Shown here piece by piece: positions 52,179 through 60,894 of a stretch of DNA of 64,000 nucleotides. Position numbers and translations under genes: made by a program. Each line of letters starts with the position of its first letter. The first letter of the stretch is position 1. Below the pieces are notes generated by a model that was given only the letters and a program-made list of their open reading frames with translations, did not search any database and had not been told where the DNA came from. Source of the DNA: Paucidesulfovibrio longus DSM 6739 (GTDB lineage: Bacteria > Desulfobacterota > Desulfovibrionia > Desulfovibrionales > Desulfovibrionaceae); contig NZ_ATVA01000012.1 of NCBI RefSeq assembly GCF_000420485.1, forward strand, positions 248,001-312,000, in the 5' to 3' direction.

Positions 52179-53339
52179 ATGAACATCGAACGCTACCAGG
52201 ATGCCCTCCATCCTTTGCTGGCCCCCTTGGGCGCGCTTTATTCCGGGGCCATGCGCCTGCGCCGCGCCGCCTACGCTTCCGGCCTGCTGCCGTCCTGGCG
52301 GGCGGCCGCGCCCACTGTGAGCGTGGGCAACATCGGCTGGGGCGGCACGGGCAAGACCCCCATCACGGACTGGCTTCTGGGCTGGGCCGAGCAGCGCGGG
52401 CTCGCGCCCCTGGTGCTCACGCGCGGCTACGGCGCGCGTCCCGCATCCTATCCCCACCTGGTCCGGCCCGGCCATCTCGCGGAGGAGGCCGGGGACGAGC
52501 CCCTGATGCTCTGCCGCCGCCATCCCGGCGCGGCCATCGTGGTCGATCCTGCCCGCAGCCGGGCGGGGCGCTGGGCCGAGGAAAGGCTCAAGCCCGGCGT
52601 GGTCATCCTGGACGACGGATTCCAGCACCTCGCGGTCCGGCGCGACGTCAACCTCGTCCTGCTCAAGCCCGCGGACCTGGGAGCGGGCTGGAACCGCGTC
52701 ATCCCCGCGGGAAGCTGGCGGGAGGGAGGCAGCGCGCTTGAGCAGGCCGACGCCTTCCTGATCAAGATTTCCGAGCGGAGCTTCGAAGCGCTGCTGCCCC
52801 GGCTGGAGCGCCGTCTGCGCCCGCTGGGCAGGCCCGTGTTCAGCTTCGAGATTGCGCCGCAGGGCCTCGTGCGCGTGCTGGACGGCGAGCAGCGTCCGAA
52901 TTTCAGCCAGCAGCCCTACCTGCTGGTCACGGGGGTGGGCGACCCGGCCCAGGTGGAGCGCACGGCGTCCCGCTACCTCGGCCACGGCCCCCGCGAACAT
53001 CTCATCTATCCGGACCACCACGCCTATACGCGCACGGACGTGAAGATCATCGAGCAGACCGCGGAAAAACGGCACTGCGCCCATGTGCTCTGCACGCCCA
53101 AGGACGCGGTCAAGCTGGGGCCCATGGCCCGGGACAACTTCTGGACCTTTGACCTGGACGTGCGCTTCGGCCCGGCGTGGCGCGGGCACGGCCTGGAGGG
53201 GGCGCGATTCGACGCCTGGTGGGAGGCCCGGTTCGAGAAGGTTCGGGCCGGGCTGGAAAAGCATCGGAAAACGCCCGACAACAGCGAAACAGCGCGCCAA
53301 GGCGCGGAAGAGAGCGAAAATTTTGGCAAAGAAAAATAA
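52179..53339 (+). CDS. lpxK: Tetraacyldisaccharide 4'-kinase LpxK
   Basis: The protein has 386 residues. It phosphorylates the lipid A precursor at the inner membrane. VSVGNIGWGGTGKTPIT holds the Walker A loop (about 53-60), then TRGYGAR, VDPARSRAG and the Walker B VVILDDGFQHLAVRRDVN. The end includes PKDAVKL and DLDVRFG. The presence of lpxK implies lipid A, hence an outer membrane with LPS. Start MNIERYQDALH; the ribosome binding site is weak. The last 17 bp overlap the start of rnr. Confidence 0.95.
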   Translation: MNIERYQDALHPLLAPLGALYSGAMRLRRAAYASGLLPSWRAAAPTVSVGNIGWGGTGKTPITDWLLGWAEQRGLAPLVLTRGYGARPASYPHLVRPGHLAEEAGDEPLMLCRRHPGAAIVVDPARSRAGRWAEERLKPGVVILDDGFQHLAVRRDVNLVLLKPADLGAGWNRVIPAGSWREGGSALEQADAFLIKISERSFEALLPRLERRLRPLGRPVFSFEIAPQGLVRVLDGEQRPNFSQQPYLLVTGVGDPAQVERTASRYLGHGPREHLIYPDHHAYTRTDVKIIEQTAEKRHCAHVLCTPKDAVKLGPMARDNFWTFDLDVRFGPAWRGHGLEGARFDAWWEARFEKVRAGLEKHRKTPDNSETARQGAEESENFGKEK

Positions 53340-55470
53340 GAACAAGAATCCGCAAGGACAGGTCGTGGACGAGAAGAGCGTTTTGGCGGTTTTCCGCCAG
53401 GGCGCGCGCCCCCTGACCCAGGCGGAGATTTCCCGCGCACTGCAACTCTACAAGCGGGACAGGCCCGTGCTGCGCGACGTGCTGCACGCGCTGCTGGAAA
53501 AGGGCAGGCTGATCAAGACGCGCGGCGCCTACGGCCTCGTGGACAAGATGCGCCTGATCACGGGGCGGCTGGACGTGAAGCGCTCCGGCGTGGGCTTCGT
53601 CATCCCGGAGGATTCGCGGCGCAAGGATCTCTTCGTCGCGGAGAAGGATCTGGGCGACGCCTGGGACGGGGACCGGGTCGTGGCCGCCGTGACCCGCGAG
53701 AACCGCACCAAGAACAACGAAGGCCGCATCGTGCGCGTGCTGGAGCGGGGGCGCAAGACCCTGACCGCGCGCGTCAGCAGGCATCTGGGCGGGGGAGCGT
53801 ACATCTGCCGCCCCACGGACCCGCTCCTGGGCTTCGGCCTGGCCATGAAGGCCAAGGTCAAGCTCAAGCCCGGCCAGATCGTGCTCGTGGTGCCCGGCGA
53901 GCGTGTGGAATCCCATCTCTGGGAGGCGGAATTCAAGGAAGTGCTCGGCCGCGAGGACGACCTCAGCGTGCAGGAGGCCCTGGTCAAGGCCACGCATCAG
54001 GTGCCCACGCATTTCCCGCCGGACGCCCTGGACGAGGCCGCGGCCCTGCCTGCCGCCCCGACCAGGCAGGACTTCGAGGGCCGGCGCGACCTGCGGAAGC
54101 TGGATTTCGTGACCATCGACGGAGCCACTGCCCGCGACTTCGACGACGCGATCTTCGTGGAAAGGCGCGGCAAGGGCTACCGCCTCTGGGTGGCCATCGC
54201 GGACGTGAGCCATTACGTCCGCCCCGGCTCGGCCCTGGACGCCGAAGCCTACGAGCGGGGCAACTCCTACTACTTCCCGCTTTCCGTGGAGCCCATGTTT
54301 CCGGAGAAGCTCTCCAACGGACTCTGCTCGCTGAACCCGGACGTGCCCCGGCTGGTCATGGCCGTGAGCATCGACTTCTCGGCGCGGGGCGAACCTGCCG
54401 AGGCCGAGTACTTTCCGGGCGTGATCCACAGCAAGGCCCGGCTGACATACGATCAGGTCAAGCTCGCCGTGCTCGACAAGCAGCCGGAGGAGCGGGAAAA
54501 GATCGCCCATGTCGTGCCCATGCTGGAGGTGGCCGAGGAACTGGCCCGGAAGATCAAATCCCGCCGCTCCGAACGCGGCAGCCTGGACTTCGACCTGCCC
54601 GAAGCGGACGTTCGCACGGACGAGCAGGGCCGCATCGTGGAATTGCGGGCGCGCGAGCGCCACTTCGCCCACCAGCTCATCGAGGAATTCATGGTCGCGG
54701 CCAACGAGGCTGTGGCCCGCTTCCTGGAGAGCGCCGGGCCAGGCTGCCTCTACCGCATCCACCCCCGCCCGGACGCGGAAAAGCTGGAACGGCTCGGCAA
54801 GATCCTGGTGCGCACGTCGCCCGAACTGAAGCTTCCCGCCCGTCCCGGCCCCAAGGATCTCCAGGCGCTGCTGGTCAAGGCCGAGGAAACGGACTGGAGC
54901 TTCCTGGTCAACCGGCTCCTGCTGCGCTCCATGATGCAGGCCCAGTATTCCCCGGAAAACGAGGGCCATTACGGACTGGCCTCGGAAAGCTACTGCCACT
55001 TCACCTCGCCCATCCGGCGCTATGCGGACCTCGTGGTGCACCGGCTGCTCAAGTCCGCCCTGGGCGACGGCAGACAGCCCGTGCCGAACCGCAAGCGCCT
55101 GCGCGACGCCGCGGACCAGGTCAACGCCCGCGAGCGGCGCAGCGTCAACGCCGAGCGGGAGATCAACCGCCGGGCTGCCGCGCTCTACCTGCGCGAGCAC
55201 GAAGGGGAGCTCTTCAAGGGCCTGATTTCGTCCGTGACGGACTACGGCTTCCGGGTGGAGCTGCTGGGCGGTCTGACCGAGGGAACGGTGCGGCTTTCCA
55301 CGCTCAACGACGACTATTACGCCTACTGGCGCGACCGGGAGATTCTGGTGGGCGAGCGCACGGGACGGATGTTCCGTCTGGGACAGGAAGTGGAAGTGGT
55401 CCTGGAGGAGGTCCGGCTGGACATCCTCGAAGTGGATCTCAGGCTTTCCGGGAACGCCGCGAAGCGATGA
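53323..55470 (+). CDS. rnr: Ribonuclease R, TTG start, overlapping lpxK
   Basis: The protein has 715 residues from the TTG chosen because it begins the basic LAKKNKNKN stretch usual for the family here and GGAAGAGAG lies just upstream, inside lpxK. Next, winged-helix domain (about 20-75), cold-shock domains, RNB catalytic domain with DGATARDFDDAIF (Mg-binding aspartates) and GLASESYCHFTSPIRRYADLVVHR, and a C-terminal S1 domain (GLISSVTDYGFRVELLGG). A processive 3'-to-5' exoribonuclease able to degrade structured RNA. Its end overlaps the convergent cheV end by 32 bp. Confidence 0.94.
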   Translation: MAKKNKNKNPQGQVVDEKSVLAVFRQGARPLTQAEISRALQLYKRDRPVLRDVLHALLEKGRLIKTRGAYGLVDKMRLITGRLDVKRSGVGFVIPEDSRRKDLFVAEKDLGDAWDGDRVVAAVTRENRTKNNEGRIVRVLERGRKTLTARVSRHLGGGAYICRPTDPLLGFGLAMKAKVKLKPGQIVLVVPGERVESHLWEAEFKEVLGREDDLSVQEALVKATHQVPTHFPPDALDEAAALPAAPTRQDFEGRRDLRKLDFVTIDGATARDFDDAIFVERRGKGYRLWVAIADVSHYVRPGSALDAEAYERGNSYYFPLSVEPMFPEKLSNGLCSLNPDVPRLVMAVSIDFSARGEPAEAEYFPGVIHSKARLTYDQVKLAVLDKQPEEREKIAHVVPMLEVAEELARKIKSRRSERGSLDFDLPEADVRTDEQGRIVELRARERHFAHQLIEEFMVAANEAVARFLESAGPGCLYRIHPRPDAEKLERLGKILVRTSPELKLPARPGPKDLQALLVKAEETDWSFLVNRLLLRSMMQAQYSPENEGHYGLASESYCHFTSPIRRYADLVVHRLLKSALGDGRQPVPNRKRLRDAADQVNARERRSVNAEREINRRAAALYLREHEGELFKGLISSVTDYGFRVELLGGLTEGTVRLSTLNDDYYAYWRDREILVGERTGRMFRLGQEVEVVLEEVRLDILEVDLRLSGNAAKR

Positions 55471-56407
55471 GCCCCAGGGCCACCTCGGCCAGCCTGCCGA
55501 TCTCCGGCTTGGCGATCTGCTCGTCCGCGCCCACGCTGTCGCCCTTGTGGCGCAGCTTGTCCGTGATCAGGGAGGAGAACAGCACCACGGGCACGTCCCG
55601 CAGGTAGGCGTCCTCCTTGATGCGGCGGCAGAGGGTGTGGCCGTCCATGGAGGGCATCTCGATGTCCGAAACCACCACGTCGAACCAATCGGAAACGGTC
55701 TGCCCCTGGCTCAGGCCGCGGGCCTTGGCCGCGAGCAGCGTGTCCCAGGCTTCGCGCCCGTTGTGCGTGGCCGTGACCTCGAATCCCGCCTTGCTCAGAA
55801 CCGTGACCATGAGCTTGCGGATGGCGTCGGAGTCGTCCGCCACCAGGGCCTTGTAGCATTCCTCGTGCAGGGCCAATTCTTCGAGTGCATCCTCTTCCAC
55901 GCGCATGGCCGTTGCCGGACTCAGTTCGGCAACGATCTTTTCCATGTCCAGGATGAGCATGAGATGGTCGGGCTGGCGCACCACGCCGGTGATGTTCTCC
56001 GAGGAGAAATGCGCCACATGCTCGCCCGGAGGTTCGATTTCCTTCCAGGAGATGCGGTGGATGCGCGTCACGCCGGAAACGAGAAACGCGGTCTGGACGT
56101 TGTTGAATTCGGCCACGATGACGCGGGGTTCCGCATCCTCGACGCGGTCCATGCCCAGAAGCAGCGCCAAGTCCACAAGAGGGATGATGTGATTGCGCAG
56201 GTCGAATGCGCCGAGCACGCAGTCATGCGGCTGGTCGGGCATGGGCGAGATCTTGGGCGTGCGGATGATCTCCAGCACCTTGGCGACATTGACCCCGTAG
56301 TGGCCCCGGTAGGGCTGCTCGGTGTCGGGGAAGCGTTCGTCTATGTAGAATTCAACGAGTTCAAGCTCGTTGGTGCCTGCTTCGAGGAGAATGCTGCTTT
56401 GCGACAT
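55439..56407 (-). CDS. cheV: Chemotaxis coupling protein CheV (CheW-REC)
   Basis: The protein has 322 residues. The N-terminal CheW domain (about 10-170) has ELVEFYIDE, GVNVAKVLEI and LGAFDLRNHIIPLVDLALLLGM; the C-terminal receiver domain (about 185-315) has VADDSD, the phospho-aspartate in VVVSDIEMPSMDG and KPEIG near the end. CheV couples chemoreceptors to CheA and its phosphorylation tunes adaptation. No other che genes adjoin. The 3' ends of cheV and rnr overlap tail to tail. The ribosome binding site is weak. Confidence 0.94.
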   Translation of the reverse strand: MSQSSILLEAGTNELELVEFYIDERFPDTEQPYRGHYGVNVAKVLEIIRTPKISPMPDQPHDCVLGAFDLRNHIIPLVDLALLLGMDRVEDAEPRVIVAEFNNVQTAFLVSGVTRIHRISWKEIEPPGEHVAHFSSENITGVVRQPDHLMLILDMEKIVAELSPATAMRVEEDALEELALHEECYKALVADDSDAIRKLMVTVLSKAGFEVTATHNGREAWDTLLAAKARGLSQGQTVSDWFDVVVSDIEMPSMDGHTLCRRIKEDAYLRDVPVVLFSSLITDKLRHKGDSVGADEQIAKPEIGRLAEVALGLIASRRSRKA

Positions 56408-56469
56408 GCGACATTCATAGGAGGGGGCTCCGGCGAGGTCAAGAAAAAGGAAAAAGTGCACGCCGATGG

Positions 56470-56498
56470 TTGACACGCTTGTTTCGTTCGTATATACA
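56470..56498 (+). promoter_or_regulatory. Near-consensus promoter of the S24 repressor gene
   Basis: TTGACA (56470-56475) and TATACA (56493-56498) are exactly 17 bp apart. The start should lie about 25 bp before the TTG codon. A small palindrome GTATATAC overlaps the -10, a possible site for self-control. Confidence 0.72.
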
Positions 56499-56530
56499 TT
56501 CGGGCAGAAAGTCAACTTGGAGGCGGAATC

Positions 56531-57187
56531 TTGCAGGCAAAGGCGTTTTCGGAATTCTTTGAACGGGTCAAGAGCCAGACCGCGCTGAAAAGCCAGTCGG
56601 ATCTTGCCCGCGAGCTTGGAGTGGGGCGCGCTGCCGTGTCCCTGGCCAAGAAAAAGGACATGATTCCGGCTCGCTGGATTCTGGATATCGCCTCGCGCTA
56701 CGGACTTGACCCCGCCTGGCTGGAAACCGGAAAGGGACGGCCGCGCCGCGAACCGGAACCGATTTCGGCCGAGGACGATTTCGAGCGCATTCCCAAGGTC
56801 CGGGCGCGGCTCTGCGCCGGAGCCGGCTCCTTCGAGACCGAGGGGCGTGTGGAAGGGTACTATGCCTTCCGCTCGGACTGGGTGCGGCGCAAGGGCGACC
56901 CCAAGCGCATGGTGCTCATGCAGGTCGTCGGCAACAGCATGGAGCCGGAGCTTCAGGACGGAGACATGGTCCTCATCGACGAATCCAAGACCGACGTGTA
57001 CGCGGGCGGCATCTACGCCGTGGGCGTGGAGGACACGGTCCTCGTCAAGCGCATCGAAAAACTGCCCGGCCAGCTCGTGCTGCACAGCGACAATACCGAT
57101 TACAGCCCGGTGCGCCTTTCCGGCGACGAGCTGATGAACGTGCGCATCATCGGCAAGGTGCTTTGGATTTCCAGGGAATACAACTAG
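56531..57187 (+). CDS. CI/LexA-like transcriptional repressor (helix-turn-helix plus S24 peptidase domain)
   Basis: The protein has 218 residues. An N-terminal helix-turn-helix (SQSDLARELGVGRAAVSLAKK, about 21-41) is followed by a linker and an S24 domain: a possible Ala-Gly cleavage site in LCAGAGSF (96-97), the catalytic serine in GNSMEPEL (Ser136) and the lysine in LVKRIE (Lys173). RecA-stimulated self-cleavage on DNA damage is typical of this group. The TTG start is supported by GGAGG upstream. No phage gene is near, so it is a domesticated or free-standing regulator. Confidence 0.85.
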   Translation: MQAKAFSEFFERVKSQTALKSQSDLARELGVGRAAVSLAKKKDMIPARWILDIASRYGLDPAWLETGKGRPRREPEPISAEDDFERIPKVRARLCAGAGSFETEGRVEGYYAFRSDWVRRKGDPKRMVLMQVVGNSMEPELQDGDMVLIDESKTDVYAGGIYAVGVEDTVLVKRIEKLPGQLVLHSDNTDYSPVRLSGDELMNVRIIGKVLWISREYN

Positions 57188-57311
57188 ATCCGGTCCCTTT
57201 TTTTTGACGACAATGTTTAGTTTAGACCAACATAAGTATACGAAAAGAAACACCGCCGCCTCGATCCGTTCGCATCCGGGATACGGGACGGCCCAGACAA
57301 GGAGCAATGCA

Positions 57312-57479
57312 ATGCAGCAGCGTTACTGCCAGTGCGGCGCGGCGTTCATGGTGGCCTATCTTCCCGGCGGCGCAGCGTCGCTGCGGGCCTTGATCCTGGC
57401 TTCCAGCAAGCAAGGCATTCTGAGCGTGCATCGTTGCCCTTGCTGCGGCCAGCAGGTCGATATCAATTCTCTCCGGTAG
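57312..57479 (+). CDS. 55-residue zinc-ribbon-like protein
   Basis: The protein begins MQQRYCQCGAAFMVAYLPGG and ends RCPCCGQQVDINSLR. Two CxC/CxxC pairs (Cys6, Cys8 and Cys48, Cys50, Cys51) could bind one zinc. AAGGAG precedes the ATG by 7 nt; a longer in-frame form beginning at 57204 is less likely. Coding is supported by third-position GC preference. The role is unknown. It lies 124 bp past the repressor. Confidence 0.6.
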   Translation: MQQRYCQCGAAFMVAYLPGGAASLRALILASSKQGILSVHRCPCCGQQVDINSLR

Positions 57480-57539
57480 GCTTTCCCCGGCCTGCCTTCC
57501 CTCGGCCCGCGCAAGCGGGTGTCTCCGTTCCCTGGCTCT

Positions 57540-57572
57540 GCCGGGCCGCCATGCCCCTCAGGGCGGCCCGGC
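57540..57572. terminator. Hairpin after the zinc-ribbon gene
   Basis: An 11-bp perfect stem (57540-57550 with 57562-57572) and 11-nt loop about 60 bp past the gene. It is followed by TTCAGG, so the U-tract is poor and termination is uncertain. Confidence 0.5.
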
Positions 57573-58436
57573 TTCAGGAACGAACGCGCAAGGCTTCTTC
57601 GGGACCGCCCCCCCTGGCGTTTCGTCTTGAATTATTTAAGTGAAGGAAGCCGCGTATCCGCTTGAGTCGCGGCATCTCCGCATGCATTGACAAGTAGGCT
57701 TCCGGCCTCTCGGATTTGTTGCCCGGGTTCATGCCGAGGCTCACCGCAGAAGCTTTGCTTCCACTGTTTGCCTTTGCATTCTGCATTCTTGCACTCTTCC
57801 ATGTTTCTCATTTTCCATGCTCCGCTCTCTCTTTGGACCATGTTCCAATTCTTCCATTCTTTCGGCATTCCGCTCTTTCGCACGGCCCTGCGAGAGTTGT
57901 GCCGGGCTGCGACATCGTTTGAACGTTGTACGCGCTACGGCAAGTTTGCTTTCTGCCGCTCCTGCCTGGATACGGAAAGCGTCCGGGCTGCGTCTGGGAT
58001 TATGCAAAAAAAAATATTGCCGCAGTTCTCCTTTCGAGAACCATTCACGAACGCCGCGAAGTGTCCGACTTGGGAGGTGTCGTAGCGATTTATATGTGAT
58101 GCCGTAAGGTTGAAGGGGATCAAACATGCCGTGGAAAACCGAATACGACAGATTTATTTCGTAAAATGGGCGCATGACAATGAAAAAGCCCGGTTGACAG
58201 GGTATTCCATTCTGGATAATTGGGAGAAAGGCTACAATTTTTCTAGAAAAATTCCAAAAAGCGAGCTTGCGGCGCGGGTTTCCGAGGGGAATTTCGCTGC
58301 TCCAAACGGACTTTTGGGATGAAACGTGTAGAACAACTTGCGGAAATCGCATGCGATTGCACCGATCCGCCTTGGCGGTGAGCAATACGTGCGGTTTTGG
58401 GATCAAGCGCCAATCCATTGTTGGTTGGGGGGACGC
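57573..58436. other. 864-bp non-coding stretch of unusual composition upstream of the pilus cluster
   Basis: I found no supportable gene here. Between about 57750 and 57890 the minus strand is a low-complexity purine-rich run with many GGAA/GAATG/GGAAG units. Between about 57950 and 58300 the DNA is markedly AT-richer than the flanks, with an A9 run near 58005. TTGACA (58194-58199) and GATAAT (58215-58220) form a promoter-like pair with a short 15-bp spacing, pointing to the pilus genes. Confidence 0.5.
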
Positions 58437-60329
58437 GTGGCCAGGAAGAGCAGAGCGGATTCCACGGAAGCCCTGCTGGACGTCATCCGGGAGGACGGCG
58501 AGCAGCAGCTGAATTTCCGTGATTCCCGCGCTCCGGCCAGTACCGGCGCCGCGCTCCGATCCCGGCCCAGGAAGAGCAAGAGCAAGCCCCGTTCCACCGG
58601 AAGGCGCGCGCGGCTCTTCAACGTGGCCAGAAGCGCGGTCGTGGGCGTGGATATCGGGCTTGAGCGCGTCACCGTGGTCAAGATGACCGAAAGCCAGCCG
58701 CGCAGACTTCTCGACATCCAGACCGCCAATCTCGATTCCGGCACGGGCATCGACGCCCCGGAACTGCCGGAGGTGCTGCGCCAGCTGATGCGGCGCGTCT
58801 CCGGCTCGTCGGCCTTGATCTGGGTTCTCTACCGGGCGGCGGACGTGGATATCGGCACCGTGCAGGTTCCCCGCCTTACGGGCGGCAAGTTGTCCAACGC
58901 CGTCTACTGGCAGCTCCAGAAGGAGCGCAAGTTCAGTGACGAGGAATTCATTCTCGACTATCGAGTGCAGCGCCAGTTCAAGGACGGGGAGATTCCCAAG
59001 ACCGAAGTCCTGACCTGTCTGGCGCGTCGAAAGGACGTGGAGCGCCTCAAAAGCATTCTTGGCTCCGCAGGATTCCGTCCCGCGGGCGCCACGGTCATTC
59101 CCGCCGCCTTCCAGAACATCTACCGCACCGGATGGGCGCCTTCCGGTGACGGCCTTACCGCCAGCCTCCACGTCGGCGCGACCTTCTCCTGCATCACCAT
59201 CTACGACGGCCCGGACATCCGCTTCAGCCGGTCCATCAAGTTCGGCCTGGACTCCATGGCCGAGGAACTGGCCGAGAGCTACAACCAGGTCCACATCCCC
59301 GGTGCTTCGGAAATCGATTCCGGGCACATGGACGTGGCCACGGGGCGGCACGTCATCCTCGGCAAGCTGCTCGACCAGCCGCTGGACCGCGCCTCCCCCG
59401 GCGCGGAGCTGTCCGCGGCGCAGGTGTTCGAGGCCGTGAGCGATTCCCTGGAGCGCGTCGCCCGGCAGGCGGAGCGCACCCTGGGCTACTACGCCCAGAA
59501 CTACCAGCAGCGCTGCGAGCGGCTGCACCTCAGCGGACGCATCTTCGGCAGCAAGCTCGTCGCGGATTACATTTCCGGGGAACTCAGCCTGGAAATGAGC
59601 ATTTTCGATCCGCTGGGTCAGCTCGAGTTGCCGGGAAGCGCGGCCTTCAGCTCGCTCAGCGAGCGCATGGGCATGAACGAGGCCGTGGCCACGGCCCTTT
59701 CCGATCCGGAACAGAGCATCAACCTGATCCACAACTATCTCGCGCGCCAGCGGGACGTGATCAAGACCAGGGTCAGCAACGTTGCGAGCCTGCTGGTCAT
59801 CTTCCTGGCCATGGGCATGGCCGGGCTGTTCATCTGGGGCAAGGAGCGGGTCAAGGATCTGCAATCCGAGGCAACGTCGCTGCAAAGCCGCCTCGTGCAG
59901 GAGCAGGTGGTGGACGAGACGACCCTGGCGAGAAGCGTGGCCGAGGTCCAGGCCAGGCAGTCGCGGCTGCGGGCGATATCGCAACGCTACGAAGGGCTCG
60001 CCGTGCTGGCGGAACTGGAGCGGCTTACCCCGGAGAAGGTCCGCCTGCTGAAGCTGAGCATGGAGCTGGCGCGGACCGAACCCGCCGAAGCGGGCGGGGC
60101 AAAGCCCGCCAACGCGGCCCGGCCAGCGGAATCGCAGGTGAGGCTGGTGGTCGTCGAGGCGATCATCCTCGGCGACAAGGCGAATTTCGAGACGGACCTG
60201 ACCCGGTATTTGATCGGTTTGAAGTCGTCGCAGCTCTTCGGCGACGTGGTCGTGCAGGAGAGCACGGTCCAGGATTTCACCCCGGAGGGTGAAGTGTTTC
60301 ACGTGATTTTGCACCTTCAGCTGGCCTAG
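58437..60329 (+). CDS. PilM-PilN fusion of a type IV pilus/type II secretion-like inner-membrane platform (MshI/GspL-like)
   Basis: The protein has 630 residues from the GTG after GGGGGA. The first 65 are basic and probably disordered (RSRPRKSKSKPRSTGRRAR). Then comes an actin-like PilM fold (SAVVGVDIGLERVTVVKM, GGKLSNAVYWQLQKERKF). One membrane helix (about 446-466) is followed by a coiled coil and a PilN-like periplasmic end. PilM and PilN are separate in type IVa pili but fused in GspL and MshI. It should assemble with the next two products. Confidence 0.8.
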   Translation: MARKSRADSTEALLDVIREDGEQQLNFRDSRAPASTGAALRSRPRKSKSKPRSTGRRARLFNVARSAVVGVDIGLERVTVVKMTESQPRRLLDIQTANLDSGTGIDAPELPEVLRQLMRRVSGSSALIWVLYRAADVDIGTVQVPRLTGGKLSNAVYWQLQKERKFSDEEFILDYRVQRQFKDGEIPKTEVLTCLARRKDVERLKSILGSAGFRPAGATVIPAAFQNIYRTGWAPSGDGLTASLHVGATFSCITIYDGPDIRFSRSIKFGLDSMAEELAESYNQVHIPGASEIDSGHMDVATGRHVILGKLLDQPLDRASPGAELSAAQVFEAVSDSLERVARQAERTLGYYAQNYQQRCERLHLSGRIFGSKLVADYISGELSLEMSIFDPLGQLELPGSAAFSSLSERMGMNEAVATALSDPEQSINLIHNYLARQRDVIKTRVSNVASLLVIFLAMGMAGLFIWGKERVKDLQSEATSLQSRLVQEQVVDETTLARSVAEVQARQSRLRAISQRYEGLAVLAELERLTPEKVRLLKLSMELARTEPAEAGGAKPANAARPAESQVRLVVVEAIILGDKANFETDLTRYLIGLKSSQLFGDVVVQESTVQDFTPEGEVFHVILHLQLA

Positions 60330-60337
60330 GGGAATCC

Positions 60338-60880
60338 ATGGCGTCCTGGCAGGAAGAATACAAGATCGTCACGGCCAAGGTCGTGACGGCCCTCGTGGCC
60401 GCAGTGGTGGTCGCCTGGATTTTCCTGCTTCCTGTCTTCGAGCGCAACTACGGGCTGCACGAAAAGATACAGGAGCTGGAAGTCCAGATTCGCAGGCAGG
60501 CCGTGTTTCTTCCGGAGCAGATGAAGCTGGACGCGCTGCTCGGCAAGGAAATGGCCGAGGGCTTCGCCCTGCCGAAGCCGGAGCCGGTCAAGATCAGCGA
60601 GATCAACGTGCTTCCTCCGCGCTTTGTCCGCGTTGCCCTGGACGCCGGAATGGAGGTGCTGGACGTGGTCGTCAGTCCTGGATCGCTGCACGTGGGCGGC
60701 GGGCGCATCAAGATGCAGTGCGTCGTCTTCGGCGACATGGCCCGCTTCCAGAAGTTCTATCACGCCATGGGCGCGCTGCCCTACGTGGAGAGCGTGGACA
60801 AGGTCGAGATGCAGGCCGTTCCGGGCGGCATAGAATTTTTCGTCGAGTATTGGGTGCTCCTGGACGAGTCCCGGAGCTAG
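60338..60880 (+). CDS. PilO-like (MshJ/GspM-like) inner-membrane platform protein
   Basis: The protein has 180 residues. One membrane helix (about 13-32), a coiled coil (YGLHEKIQELEVQIRRQAVFLPEQM) and a periplasmic domain with a ferredoxin-like pattern (HVGGGRIKMQCVVFGDMARFQKFYHAM). This layout is that of PilO, which pairs with PilN. GGGGA precedes the ATG, 8 bp after the fusion gene. Confidence 0.78.
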   Translation: MASWQEEYKIVTAKVVTALVAAVVVAWIFLLPVFERNYGLHEKIQELEVQIRRQAVFLPEQMKLDALLGKEMAEGFALPKPEPVKISEINVLPPRFVRVALDAGMEVLDVVVSPGSLHVGGGRIKMQCVVFGDMARFQKFYHAMGALPYVESVDKVEMQAVPGGIEFFVEYWVLLDESRS

Positions 60881-60894
60881 GCGGTGGAGCGGAC

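Noticed and set aside
56476-56520. Paired operators for the S24 repressor upstream of its gene
   Set aside because: GTTCG/ATTCG-like repeats were noted but their spacing and symmetry are too loose to call an operator; only the small palindrome over the -10 is mentioned.
57632-57883. 83-codon minus-strand reading frame rich in Met, Lys, Glu and Trp
   Set aside because: It runs through the low-complexity purine-rich DNA, has no ribosome binding site, and its composition is explained by the simple repeats.
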